The notes beneath the pieces are model-generated. The model had not been told where the DNA came from. It did no database searches and worked only from the letters and a program-made list of their open reading frames with translations. From positions 1 to 57,879 of the forward strand of contig JANQOB010000019.1 in the NCBI GenBank assembly GCA_028279275.1: a DNA stretch of 57,879 nt, given 5' to 3'. Shown here in pieces: positions 18,145 to 26,369 of this stretch; position 1 is the stretch's first letter; every line of letters starts with the position of its first letter. The DNA is from Gammaproteobacteria bacterium. GTDB lineage: Bacteria; Pseudomonadota; Gammaproteobacteria; UBA4575. The translations under genes and the position numbers were made by a program.

Positions 18145-20124
18145 ATGATTGAAAAAATTCACATGCAAGAAATTTATAACAATAATAAAAACATATTTCT
18201 CTTGTTGCTATTGTTTTGCGCAATATTAGTTTGTATTTGGTGCTATTACCCTGGCCTCAATGGAGGTTTTTATTTAGATGACTCACCTAATATAGAAGAA
18301 AATAGCTTCTTATATATAGATTCGCTCTCATTTGATGAGCTCTGGCAAGCCACATGGAGCGGTCAAGCGGGTCACCTTAAGCGTCCAATCCCAATGTTGT
18401 CATTTGCATTGAATATTTATTTTGCTGAAAACAATGTATATGCAATGAAAATTACAAATTTAATAATACATATTTTATGCGCATTACTTATTATCTATTT
18501 TTTAAGCTTATTAGTATCCACGAACAATAAATTAGAACAAAAAAACTTCATCACTTTATCACCATTAGCTATTGTTGTAGGAATTGCCTGGCTACTACAC
18601 CCCTTTAACCTCACCAGTGTTTTATATGTCGTCCAAAGAATGACGAGCTTATCCGCATTATTCACAATTACAGCATGCATTTGTTATGTAGTGTACAGAA
18701 GCAAACAAATAGACTCTAACGGTCACTGGCTAAAACTGATTTTATATACCGGTATAACTAGCCTGCTTGCGCTATTCTCTAAAGAAAATGCTATTCTTAT
18801 ACCGCTTTATTTATTAGCCATAGAATTATTTATATTTAAATTTAAAGCTAATTCTAAATCCGATGAGTTTGTATTAAAAACTCTAATTAGCCTGGCAATT
18901 ATTTTGCCAACTGTTAGTGCAATTATATTTTTGGTGAATAATCCTACATGGATTGCAAATTGGTATGCTCACCGCTCATTTACATTAGAAGAACGATTAT
19001 TGACAGAGGCACGAGTAGTTGTCTGGTATGCTAGGATGATTATTGCACCAGATATCTTCAACATGGGGTTACTGCTCGACGGTATTGAGCTTTCAAAATC
19101 CATCTTAAACCCAATTACTACACTTTTATCAGTTATCACTCTTGTCTTATGTTCGGTATTAATATTAGTGTTACGCAATAAAGCACCCTTGGTTGCATTT
19201 GGACTTACCTGGTTCTTATTCGGCCACTTGCTAGAATCAACAATCCTTCCCTTAGAAATAGCATTTGAGCATCGAAACTACTTGCCAAGTATTGGATTAT
19301 TACTTGCATTCGTGCAAACGGTTCAACTACTAATTCATAAGTTGAGACGCTTAAAAAGTTTAATTGTAGTTACGATTCTTCTATGGGTTGCTCTTTTAAG
19401 TTTCACAACACACGCTAGATCTGACCATTGGAAAAATCCTGCAAATCTTGCGCTCGTTGATGTGGAGTATCATCCTAACTCAGTCCGGGCTAACGTATAT
19501 GCAGGAGCAGTATTTGTGAATCTAGCCATGGGCACTGATGATATTGTTGAAAAAAATGAATATATAAACAAAGCTGACAGATACTTCTTAAATGCTGCCA
19601 ATTTAGATAAAGTAGGGGCAAGTTCTGCAGTAGGACGAATTATCGTAAAATCGATATTCGATAAACATATCGACGAGGAATTTATTAAGTCTACAATTAC
19701 TAAGCTTGAGTCTAGGAAGCTTGACGCTAGCTCCCAACATGCGCTCACAGTATTAACTGATTGCCAACTTGCTGGATTTTGTAATGTGCCTCACGATCTG
19801 TACTTTTCATTGATTGATTCAATGATAAATAATGAAAAAGCACCAAAAAAATATAGATCTGCTTTGCTTGTTTCTAAGGCAATATATTATTCTGATATTT
19901 TTAATAACTATTCAAAATCAAGAGAGCTCTTAAACCAAGCTATAACCTTATCTAGTAGATCACTACATTATCGTTTTGACTTAGTGAGGATAGAAGTTAT
20001 GGCAAAACGATATGAAAAAGCTCTACAAGAATTAAATAAAATAAAACAAAATGACAAATTAAAAATTTATACAAAGAATACACGTGAATGGGAAAAACTT
20101 ATATATGATAAAATTAAGAAATAG
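18145..20124 (+). CDS. GT-C type membrane glycosyltransferase with TPR-like tail, candidate pilin O-glycosyltransferase
   Basis: 659 residues. The N-terminal part has about ten or more membrane helices (roughly 16-425). After the first helix come Asp45-Asp46 (LDD), then RPIPMLSFALN at 80-90, HPFNLTS at 152-158, and an EHRNYLPS motif before the last helices. This order resembles the TMTC/DUF1736 protein O-mannosyltransferases and other GT-C enzymes, in which the first-loop acidic pair is catalytic. Residues 430-659 are soluble and TPR-like, possibly for acceptor binding. It is the first gene after pilA, the place where pilin glycosyltransferases (TfpO, TfpW) lie in other bacteria, and is followed by a polyprenyl-phosphate sugar synthase-like gene. 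The family is seen from motifs; the pilin substrate is inferred. ATG at 18145 or 18163; neither has a clear ribosome site. Confidence 0.75.
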   Translation: MIEKIHMQEIYNNNKNIFLLLLLFCAILVCIWCYYPGLNGGFYLDDSPNIEENSFLYIDSLSFDELWQATWSGQAGHLKRPIPMLSFALNIYFAENNVYAMKITNLIIHILCALLIIYFLSLLVSTNNKLEQKNFITLSPLAIVVGIAWLLHPFNLTSVLYVVQRMTSLSALFTITACICYVVYRSKQIDSNGHWLKLILYTGITSLLALFSKENAILIPLYLLAIELFIFKFKANSKSDEFVLKTLISLAIILPTVSAIIFLVNNPTWIANWYAHRSFTLEERLLTEARVVVWYARMIIAPDIFNMGLLLDGIELSKSILNPITTLLSVITLVLCSVLILVLRNKAPLVAFGLTWFLFGHLLESTILPLEIAFEHRNYLPSIGLLLAFVQTVQLLIHKLRRLKSLIVVTILLWVALLSFTTHARSDHWKNPANLALVDVEYHPNSVRANVYAGAVFVNLAMGTDDIVEKNEYINKADRYFLNAANLDKVGASSAVGRIIVKSIFDKHIDEEFIKSTITKLESRKLDASSQHALTVLTDCQLAGFCNVPHDLYFSLIDSMINNEKAPKKYRSALLVSKAIYYSDIFNNYSKSRELLNQAITLSSRSLHYRFDLVRIEVMAKRYEKALQELNKIKQNDKLKIYTKNTREWEKLIYDKIKK

Positions 20125-20187
20125 CTTTATTATTCACTTTTAATTTTATATTTCAAAAAATGCATCTAACGTTATAAAACTTATAAT

Positions 20188-21069
20188 ATGTATTCATTAT
20201 CAATCATAATTCCCGCAAAGAATGAAGCAAGTACAATTAATGAGCTATTAACAGAATTAATTAGCTTATATCCCGAAGAAGAAATAATCGTGGTAAATGA
20301 TGGATCTACGGATGAAACTTCTTCAATATGTCATAAATTAAAAATCAAAGTTATTGACCACCCATATAGTCTCGGAAATGGAGGAGCAATAAAAAGTGGT
20401 GCTCGAATTGCATCTGGGAAAACTCTAGTTTTCATGGATGCAGATGGGCAGCATAGTGTTAAAGATATCGTAAAATTAGTTAAGAAACTTAATTCTGGTT
20501 ATGACATGGTTGTTGGCGCGCGAGGGCTAGACTCGCACGCTGGAAAAAGAAGACTCTTAGGTAATACACTTTATAACTATATTGCCAGTAAAGTTGTTGG
20601 ACAAAAAATTGATGACTTAACCTCAGGTTTCCGTGCTATAAATGCTAAAAAGTTCAAAGAATTTTTATATTTGCTTCCAAACGGATTTTCATACCCAACA
20701 ACAATCACAATGGCTTTTTTTCGTACCGGCTATACTGTCTCCTATATACCTATTAATGTTCAAAAAAGAGCGGGAAAAAGTCATCTAAAGATATTAAAAG
20801 ATGGACCTAAATTCTTTTTAATAATTTTAAAAATTGCTGCTTTATATTCACCGCTTAAAATCTTTACTCCAGCCAGTATAGCTTTTTTTGTACTTGGACT
20901 AGCTAATTATGGTTATACATATATTAAACAATCAACATTCACGAATATGAGTGCGTTACTTTTGATTACTGGAATTTTATTATTCTTTATAGGATTAATA
21001 TCAGAACAAATGACGACAATTGTATATGCATTAAACCAAAAATATAAAGCAGAAAAAAATTCATCTTAG
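20188..21069 (+). CDS. GT2 glycosyltransferase, polyprenyl-phosphate sugar synthase type
   Basis: 293 residues. A GT-A fold of the dolichol-phosphate mannose synthase family has the NDGSTD nucleotide-sugar motif (37-42), the metal-binding DADGQH (84-89) and TSGFRA. Two C-terminal membrane helices (about 215-280) follow, as in GtrB- and DPM1-like enzymes. Its likely job is to move a sugar from a nucleotide donor onto undecaprenyl phosphate at the inner face of the membrane. GT-C transferases use such lipid-linked sugars, so with the gene directly upstream it forms a plausible donor and transferase pair. The sugar is not identifiable. Confidence 0.85.
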   Translation: MYSLSIIIPAKNEASTINELLTELISLYPEEEIIVVNDGSTDETSSICHKLKIKVIDHPYSLGNGGAIKSGARIASGKTLVFMDADGQHSVKDIVKLVKKLNSGYDMVVGARGLDSHAGKRRLLGNTLYNYIASKVVGQKIDDLTSGFRAINAKKFKEFLYLLPNGFSYPTTITMAFFRTGYTVSYIPINVQKRAGKSHLKILKDGPKFFLIILKIAALYSPLKIFTPASIAFFVLGLANYGYTYIKQSTFTNMSALLLITGILLFFIGLISEQMTTIVYALNQKYKAEKNSS

Positions 21070-21164
21070 GTTTTACTCTTCAACCACTTATTACATGAAT
21101 ATATATTATGTCAGTAATTGGCGAGCTTTTTGTGCAATTATATTAGATTTAAAATAGCAACATC

Positions 21165-22487
21165 TTGACATTAGATCTAAAGCAAAAGTTTGTTAGCAGC
21201 GTTGGGACTACTTCGCTAATTACATTGTTTAGCATGGCAATGTTATATCTTAGCCATGTATTACTGGCCAGAATGCTAGGCGCAGAGCAATACGGCATAT
21301 ATTTTTATGTGCTTTCTTGGGTATCAATAGTTGTAATTTTTTGCAAATTTGGTTTAGACACTGCATTACAACGTTTTTTACCCGAATACATTCTCAATCA
21401 AAGATGGGCTCTCTGTAAAGGTATTCTAAAACAAAGCACAATATCTAGTTTTCTAATTGGATTATCTTTTTCAATATTAAGTTCAATATCTTTATTCATA
21501 TTTCGGAAATATATGAATGAAGCTTTATTTTACACATTTCTGATTAGCACCATAGTGCTACCCATCTGGACTTTGAATAAGATTTTACAAGGCGCGCTTC
21601 TCGCGTTCAAAAAACCAGTATATTCAATTCTTCCCGATGGAATAGTACATCCAGCTCTATTGATACTATTTGTTTGGGTTATTCAATCTCAAACCACTCA
21701 AGATATATCTGCCTTTACTACAATGTCGCTACATACTGTTTTATTGGCGATAACACTTGCAATCTATATAGCTTTGCTTAATAGAGATTGTTTGACAGAT
21801 GAGATTTATAATTCAAAACCAAATTTTGAGAACAAAAAATGGATTTACTTTGCATTACCAATGCTAGTCATTTCTAGCACACAACTATTAATGAATTATG
21901 CAGATGTATTAATAATTGGTTTTATAATAGACACTAAAAACTCAGGAATTTATGGAGCTGCGGCAAAGGTTTCAAGTCTGGTTACTATCGGTTTAATTTT
22001 TGTAAATTCTATTCTTGCTCCATATATCTCAGAATTATTTCATAATGGAAAAAGGGGTGATCTTCAAATTTTAGTAACTTCTAGCACTCGGATAGCCACT
22101 TTAATAGCTATACCCACTTTCGTTACATTATACTTTTTTGGAAAATCCATATTAGGGCTATTTGGAGATGAATTTACGATAGGTTATAAATCGATGATAA
22201 TTTTGTCAATTTGTGGCGTTATAAATGTAATAGCAGGTTCAGTTGGATTATTAATGAGTATGACTGGATACCAGATTCAATCGGCTTATATTTTTCTATC
22301 TGGATCAATTATAAACATAATTCTAAATATTATTTTAATTCCACGATTTGGTATTGAAGGTGCAGCCATTGCTACTGGCATATCAATGGTTTATTGGAAT
22401 GTTTTTCTCGCACTATTTATACGATTTAAAATTAAAATTAACTCAACAATTTTAGCTCGGCAAGTGCATGCGTATTCAGATTCCTAA
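21165..22487 (+). CDS. Wzx/MATE-like polysaccharide flippase
   Basis: 440 residues with about 12 predicted membrane helices, of the polysaccharide biosynthesis (MOP/Wzx) superfamily. The opening part, with LLARMLGAEQYGIYFY, is the typical first-helix signature. It is expected to flip undecaprenyl-linked oligosaccharides to the periplasm. The start is a TTG at 21165 without a clear ribosome site; an internal ATG at about 21234 would delete part of helix one. The gene is AT-rich. It overlaps the next gene by 20 bases. Its presence means that more than a single lipid-linked sugar is exported, or that the locus serves a polysaccharide as well as pilin. Confidence 0.87.
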   Translation: MTLDLKQKFVSSVGTTSLITLFSMAMLYLSHVLLARMLGAEQYGIYFYVLSWVSIVVIFCKFGLDTALQRFLPEYILNQRWALCKGILKQSTISSFLIGLSFSILSSISLFIFRKYMNEALFYTFLISTIVLPIWTLNKILQGALLAFKKPVYSILPDGIVHPALLILFVWVIQSQTTQDISAFTTMSLHTVLLAITLAIYIALLNRDCLTDEIYNSKPNFENKKWIYFALPMLVISSTQLLMNYADVLIIGFIIDTKNSGIYGAAAKVSSLVTIGLIFVNSILAPYISELFHNGKRGDLQILVTSSTRIATLIAIPTFVTLYFFGKSILGLFGDEFTIGYKSMIILSICGVINVIAGSVGLLMSMTGYQIQSAYIFLSGSIINIILNIILIPRFGIEGAAIATGISMVYWNVFLALFIRFKIKINSTILARQVHAYSDS

Positions 22488-23376
22488 TTTTTTTATCGTT
22501 GGCGCACCAAAAGCCGGCACTACGGCATTGTACGAGTACTTACGCACTCATCCAAATATCTTCATGCCAGATGCTAAAGAGCCACATTTTTTTGCAAAAG
22601 ACTTTAAAAACTATCCCTCCATAAAATCTAAAAAAGAATATTTTGACTTGTTCAAAAATAGCACAAAAGAACATCTAGCTATTGGTGAAGCATCAGTATG
22701 GTATTTATATTCTGAGGTCGCACTTAAATTAATTTATGAATTCAATTCAGGTGCAAAAATTATCGCAATGCTTCGCAACCCTGTAGATCTTTCTCATGCT
22801 ATGCATAGTCAAGCATTATATAATTACAATGAAAATGAGCCAGATTTTGAAAAAGCCTGGAAATTACAAAATATACGCACAAAAGAAAATAATATTCCAA
22901 ATGGTTGTCGTGCCTATCAAATCCTACAATATAAAAAATTAGCATCCTTAGGCTATCAAGTAGAAAGGCTATTGAGCATCTTTCCTGAGAAACAAGTAAA
23001 AATTATATTTTTTGAAGAATTTATTAAAAATCCAAAACTGATATATGAAGAAGTACTAAAATTTCTTGATGTACCATCAGATGACCGCGTGAATTTCCCA
23101 AAAATTAATGAGTCAAAAACTCATAAATTTCCGTTTATAGGTTGGCTTACACAAACACCACCGAAGCCAATTTTGAAATTTGTACGGTTTGCGCGCGAAA
23201 ATTTTGGGCTTAATATTAATAAACCTTTAAATTACGTAAGGTCACTAAATGACAAGCCACAATCACGAAAAAATTTACGTCCTAAGTTTCGAGAATATCT
23301 TGTTGAAGAATTTCGTCAAGATACTGAAAAACTCTCAAAAATACTTCAGATAGATTTACAAGATTGGTTACATTGA
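22468..23376 (+). CDS. Sulfotransferase (PAPS-dependent)
   Basis: 302 residues of the Sulfotransfer_1 (heparan N-sulfotransferase-like) family. The 5'-phosphosulfate loop VGAPKAGTT is at 11-19. A 3'-phosphate site is suggested by MLRNPVDLSH (Arg103 with Ser109), where the usual Arg-x7-Ser spacing is not exact. No signal peptide is seen, so it probably works in the cytosol on a lipid-linked or nucleotide-linked glycan before export. It overlaps the flippase gene by 20 bases, which implies coupled expression and a role in decorating the exported glycan. The acceptor is unknown. Confidence 0.85.
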   Translation: MRIQIPNFFIVGAPKAGTTALYEYLRTHPNIFMPDAKEPHFFAKDFKNYPSIKSKKEYFDLFKNSTKEHLAIGEASVWYLYSEVALKLIYEFNSGAKIIAMLRNPVDLSHAMHSQALYNYNENEPDFEKAWKLQNIRTKENNIPNGCRAYQILQYKKLASLGYQVERLLSIFPEKQVKIIFFEEFIKNPKLIYEEVLKFLDVPSDDRVNFPKINESKTHKFPFIGWLTQTPPKPILKFVRFARENFGLNINKPLNYVRSLNDKPQSRKNLRPKFREYLVEEFRQDTEKLSKILQIDLQDWLH

Positions 23377-23408
23377 AAAATAACTATCTCAAATACAAAA
23401 TAAAATTA

Positions 23409-24503
23409 TCAAAACATTAGTTGTAAATACTGTTTAGCAATAGTATCAACTTTATATTCTAATGCTCTTTTACGCAGGATTTCTTTAGACGTTGGTTTTG
23501 CGAGTGTTTGTCTTATTGCTAAAGCTAATTCATCGCTATCACCAGGATGCACTAATAAACCAAACTTTCCGTTAGCTAAAATTTCTGCAGGCCCACTTGG
23601 ACAATCCGTACAGACTACAGGACAACCACATGCCATAGCCTCTACTATCACATTACCAAATCCTTCCCATAAAGATGACAGCACAAATACAGATGCATAT
23701 TGCATATAGCCATAGAGATCTTCAACAAACCCCGGAAATGAAATAACGTCACTTAAACCTAAGGTTTCTACTTGTTTTTGTAGCTCTGAGTGTAATGGCC
23801 CCTCTCCTAAAATTACTAAGCGTAGTTCTTCATATTCATCTAAAGCATGAAATGCACTAATTAGTGTGCTAAACCCTTTTTGTGGAACCAAACGGCCGAC
23901 TGCTAAGATTATTTTTTTCCCAGATTTATAGAATGGGTGATCAGGTCTCGGATGATTATTTAATAATGAATTTGTAACAACAGGATTGTAAATTGTAGTA
24001 ATTTTACTCTTTGATAAGCCAATTGTATCTTCGAGATTACTTGCTACACCATCTGATATAGCAACAACTTCATTTGCGAAGCGATAAGTTAATCTTGCAA
24101 AAAAAGGTTTAAACCATTCTTTAATTGATCTAGCGTTTTTAGACTGAATGCCCATTGTAACTCTCTCGCTTATTACTATCTTAGGAGAAACTCTAGAGAA
24201 AAGAGCTGCAATCAAAATTGCAATATTTGGGTAAGTCATAGCACTTAGTATGACTTTTGGCTTCTTTAATCTTATATAGTAAATTAGTCCGATTATTAAA
24301 ATAGGATTAAAATACGCAATATTTAATTCATGTATTTTTACTTTTTTATCAACGAGTTTTACATATGGCCCGCTCTTTTTTACCAAAACAAAATCAACAC
24401 AATAACCCTTGTCAGCAAAATTATTTGCTAAATTAACCATCATGCGCTCTGCACCTCCTCCTTCCAAATTAGGTACAAATAATGCAATGCCTTGATCAAC
24501 CAT
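23409..24503 (-). CDS. GT4 family glycosyltransferase
   Basis: About 364 residues with the GT-B fold. The N-terminal acceptor domain has the EGGGAERMM loop typical of GT4 enzymes of polysaccharide loci. The C-terminal donor domain has VGRLVPQKGF and the EGFGNVIVEAMACG motif with both catalytic-site glutamates. It transfers a sugar from a nucleotide donor with retention, in the cytosol or at the membrane. The ATG at 24503 is used because it places the family's normal start 14 bases after asnB; an ATG at 24557 would add 18 atypical residues inside asnB. The gene converges on the sulfotransferase gene. Confidence 0.88.
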   Translation of the reverse strand: MVDQGIALFVPNLEGGGAERMMVNLANNFADKGYCVDFVLVKKSGPYVKLVDKKVKIHELNIAYFNPILIIGLIYYIRLKKPKVILSAMTYPNIAILIAALFSRVSPKIVISERVTMGIQSKNARSIKEWFKPFFARLTYRFANEVVAISDGVASNLEDTIGLSKSKITTIYNPVVTNSLLNNHPRPDHPFYKSGKKIILAVGRLVPQKGFSTLISAFHALDEYEELRLVILGEGPLHSELQKQVETLGLSDVISFPGFVEDLYGYMQYASVFVLSSLWEGFGNVIVEAMACGCPVVCTDCPSGPAEILANGKFGLLVHPGDSDELALAIRQTLAKPTSKEILRKRALEYKVDTIAKQYLQLMF

Positions 24504-24517
24504 TTGGCTAGATTTTA

Positions 24518-26347
24518 TTAACGTTGAGTCAATGCAAGATAAGTAAGCATCATCCAAAGACGGTAACCGTTATCTCTCTTGCCTTCTTGATGTTCTTTTA
24601 AAATTTTTAGCCCTAATTCTTTTGAAATCACCCCTGGATTAGAGCTTAATTTTAAATGAAAACGCTCTCCTAGCTCACCCTTAAACCATTGATGAATTGG
24701 TACACCAAAACCTTGTTTTCTACGCTTCCAAATATTGGATGGTAAAAGATTAGAAAAAGCTTTTTTTAAGCGTTTCTTTCCATTGCCAAGTGCTAAGTGA
24801 CGTTGCGCAGGGATTCTAAATGCTAATTCTACTAACTTATGGTCTAAAAAAGGTGCACGCGCCTCTAATCCATATGCCATACTCGCCCTATCGACTTTTA
24901 CTAAAATATCTTGTGGTAAGTAAACAAGCGAGTCTGAATAAAGCATGCTTTGTAACTCATCAAGTTGCGTTTCTGCAATTAATGCAGGAGGTTGATGACC
25001 CCGCTTACGTAACTCAGGAAATAAATTATTATATTCTTCTGGATGGAACATTAGTGGAGCAATATAAGGTTTCTCTGCCTTATGTCTTGCTACTATATCC
25101 ATAAATAAATGAGCTTTTTTAATTAAACTGCGACTATGATGCATCATAGGTTCAGGTAAAGCTCGTATAATTTTTTCAGTTTTCTGCCGAATGAATTTTG
25201 GCAACCTGCTATACCAACGCAGAATAATACGAGCCTGGTAACGCTGATACCCCCCAAATAATTCATCACCACCATCGCCAGACAATGCTACTTTCACATC
25301 TCGTGCAGCAAGCTCGCTAACCATTGCTGTCGGAAGTAATGAAGCATCTGCAAAAGGTTGACCAATATGGTTAATCAATAGTTTTTCAAGTTTATCCTCA
25401 TCCCAACCGGGTAATACTTCTGCAAAATGCTTAGTGCCAATTATTTTTGCGATTTGTTCAGCATACTTTCTTTCGTCAAATGCCTGATCAGCAAACCCAA
25501 TTGTGTATGTTTTCAACGTGCTTGTTAAATGTTTACTCGCTAAAGCACAAACTAGTGATGAATCGATTCCTCCTGAAAGAAATGCTGCAACTTCAACATC
25601 CGCAACTAATCTTTTTTGCACAGAACTCTCAAATGCCGTAATCAAATCACTACTTTTAGGTTCTGCTATTTCATTATTTGGATAAGGTAAAGACCAATAA
25701 GCTTGTTGAGCTATTTCCCTTCCAGGCTGCCATTTCAAAAAATGTCCTGGAAGAACTTCAAAAACATTTTCCCAAGAAGTAAAACCTGGCAGACAATAAC
25801 CATAACGAAAATAATCCGCAGTAGAATCAAGATCCTCTGAAAATCTTTTTCGAGACAATAACTGTAATGCGGGTAGTTCTGAAGCACATATAAATTCCTG
25901 ATTATCCTGGGCATAATATAGTGGTTTTTTACCCATCCTGTCTCTAGACAAAGTAAGCATCTTTAATTCAGAATCCCAAAATGCAAACGCCCACATGCCT
26001 TCTAATTTTGTTAAAAATTTTTGGCCTTCAATTACCAGGCCTGCGAGCAGAACTTCAGTATCTCCTCGCGTGGCAAAATCCCACTTATCACTAAGATTTT
26101 TTCGAAGTTCGATAAAGTTATAAATCTCACCATTGAATATTAATGTATATTTTCCGTTGAATGCTTGCATAGGCTGATGACTATGCTGAATATCTAAAAT
26201 TGAGAGCCGGGCATGGCCAAGAGATGCGTGACCATTGTTAATTACGTTAGATTCATCAGGTCCTCGATGTGATAGTTTGGATAGAGCACACTTTACATAT
26301 TCATTATTGCTACCCAACTCGCTATACCTAAACGCGATACCACACAT
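24518..26347 (-). CDS. asnB: Glutamine-hydrolysing asparagine synthetase-type amidotransferase
   Basis: 609 residues. Cys2 is the class II glutaminase nucleophile after removal of Met, and HRGPDE sits near 27. The synthetase domain has the ATP-pyrophosphatase loop SGGIDSS (258-264) and a GDGGDE motif. It can make asparagine from aspartate. Between two GT4 genes it may instead amidate a uronic or other sugar acid in the glycan, as AsnB paralogues in polysaccharide loci are thought to do. Whether it is the only asparagine synthetase of the cell cannot be told here. Confidence 0.88.
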   Translation of the reverse strand: MCGIAFRYSELGSNNEYVKCALSKLSHRGPDESNVINNGHASLGHARLSILDIQHSHQPMQAFNGKYTLIFNGEIYNFIELRKNLSDKWDFATRGDTEVLLAGLVIEGQKFLTKLEGMWAFAFWDSELKMLTLSRDRMGKKPLYYAQDNQEFICASELPALQLLSRKRFSEDLDSTADYFRYGYCLPGFTSWENVFEVLPGHFLKWQPGREIAQQAYWSLPYPNNEIAEPKSSDLITAFESSVQKRLVADVEVAAFLSGGIDSSLVCALASKHLTSTLKTYTIGFADQAFDERKYAEQIAKIIGTKHFAEVLPGWDEDKLEKLLINHIGQPFADASLLPTAMVSELAARDVKVALSGDGGDELFGGYQRYQARIILRWYSRLPKFIRQKTEKIIRALPEPMMHHSRSLIKKAHLFMDIVARHKAEKPYIAPLMFHPEEYNNLFPELRKRGHQPPALIAETQLDELQSMLYSDSLVYLPQDILVKVDRASMAYGLEARAPFLDHKLVELAFRIPAQRHLALGNGKKRLKKAFSNLLPSNIWKRRKQGFGVPIHQWFKGELGERFHLKLSSNPGVISKELGLKILKEHQEGKRDNGYRLWMMLTYLALTQR

Positions 26348-26369
26348 ATATGTCTCGATAGATTAAAAA

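Noticed and set aside
24820..25104. 94-codon plus-strand frame inside asnB
   Set aside because: It lies antisense to a well-supported gene with complete catalytic motifs and has no ribosome site.
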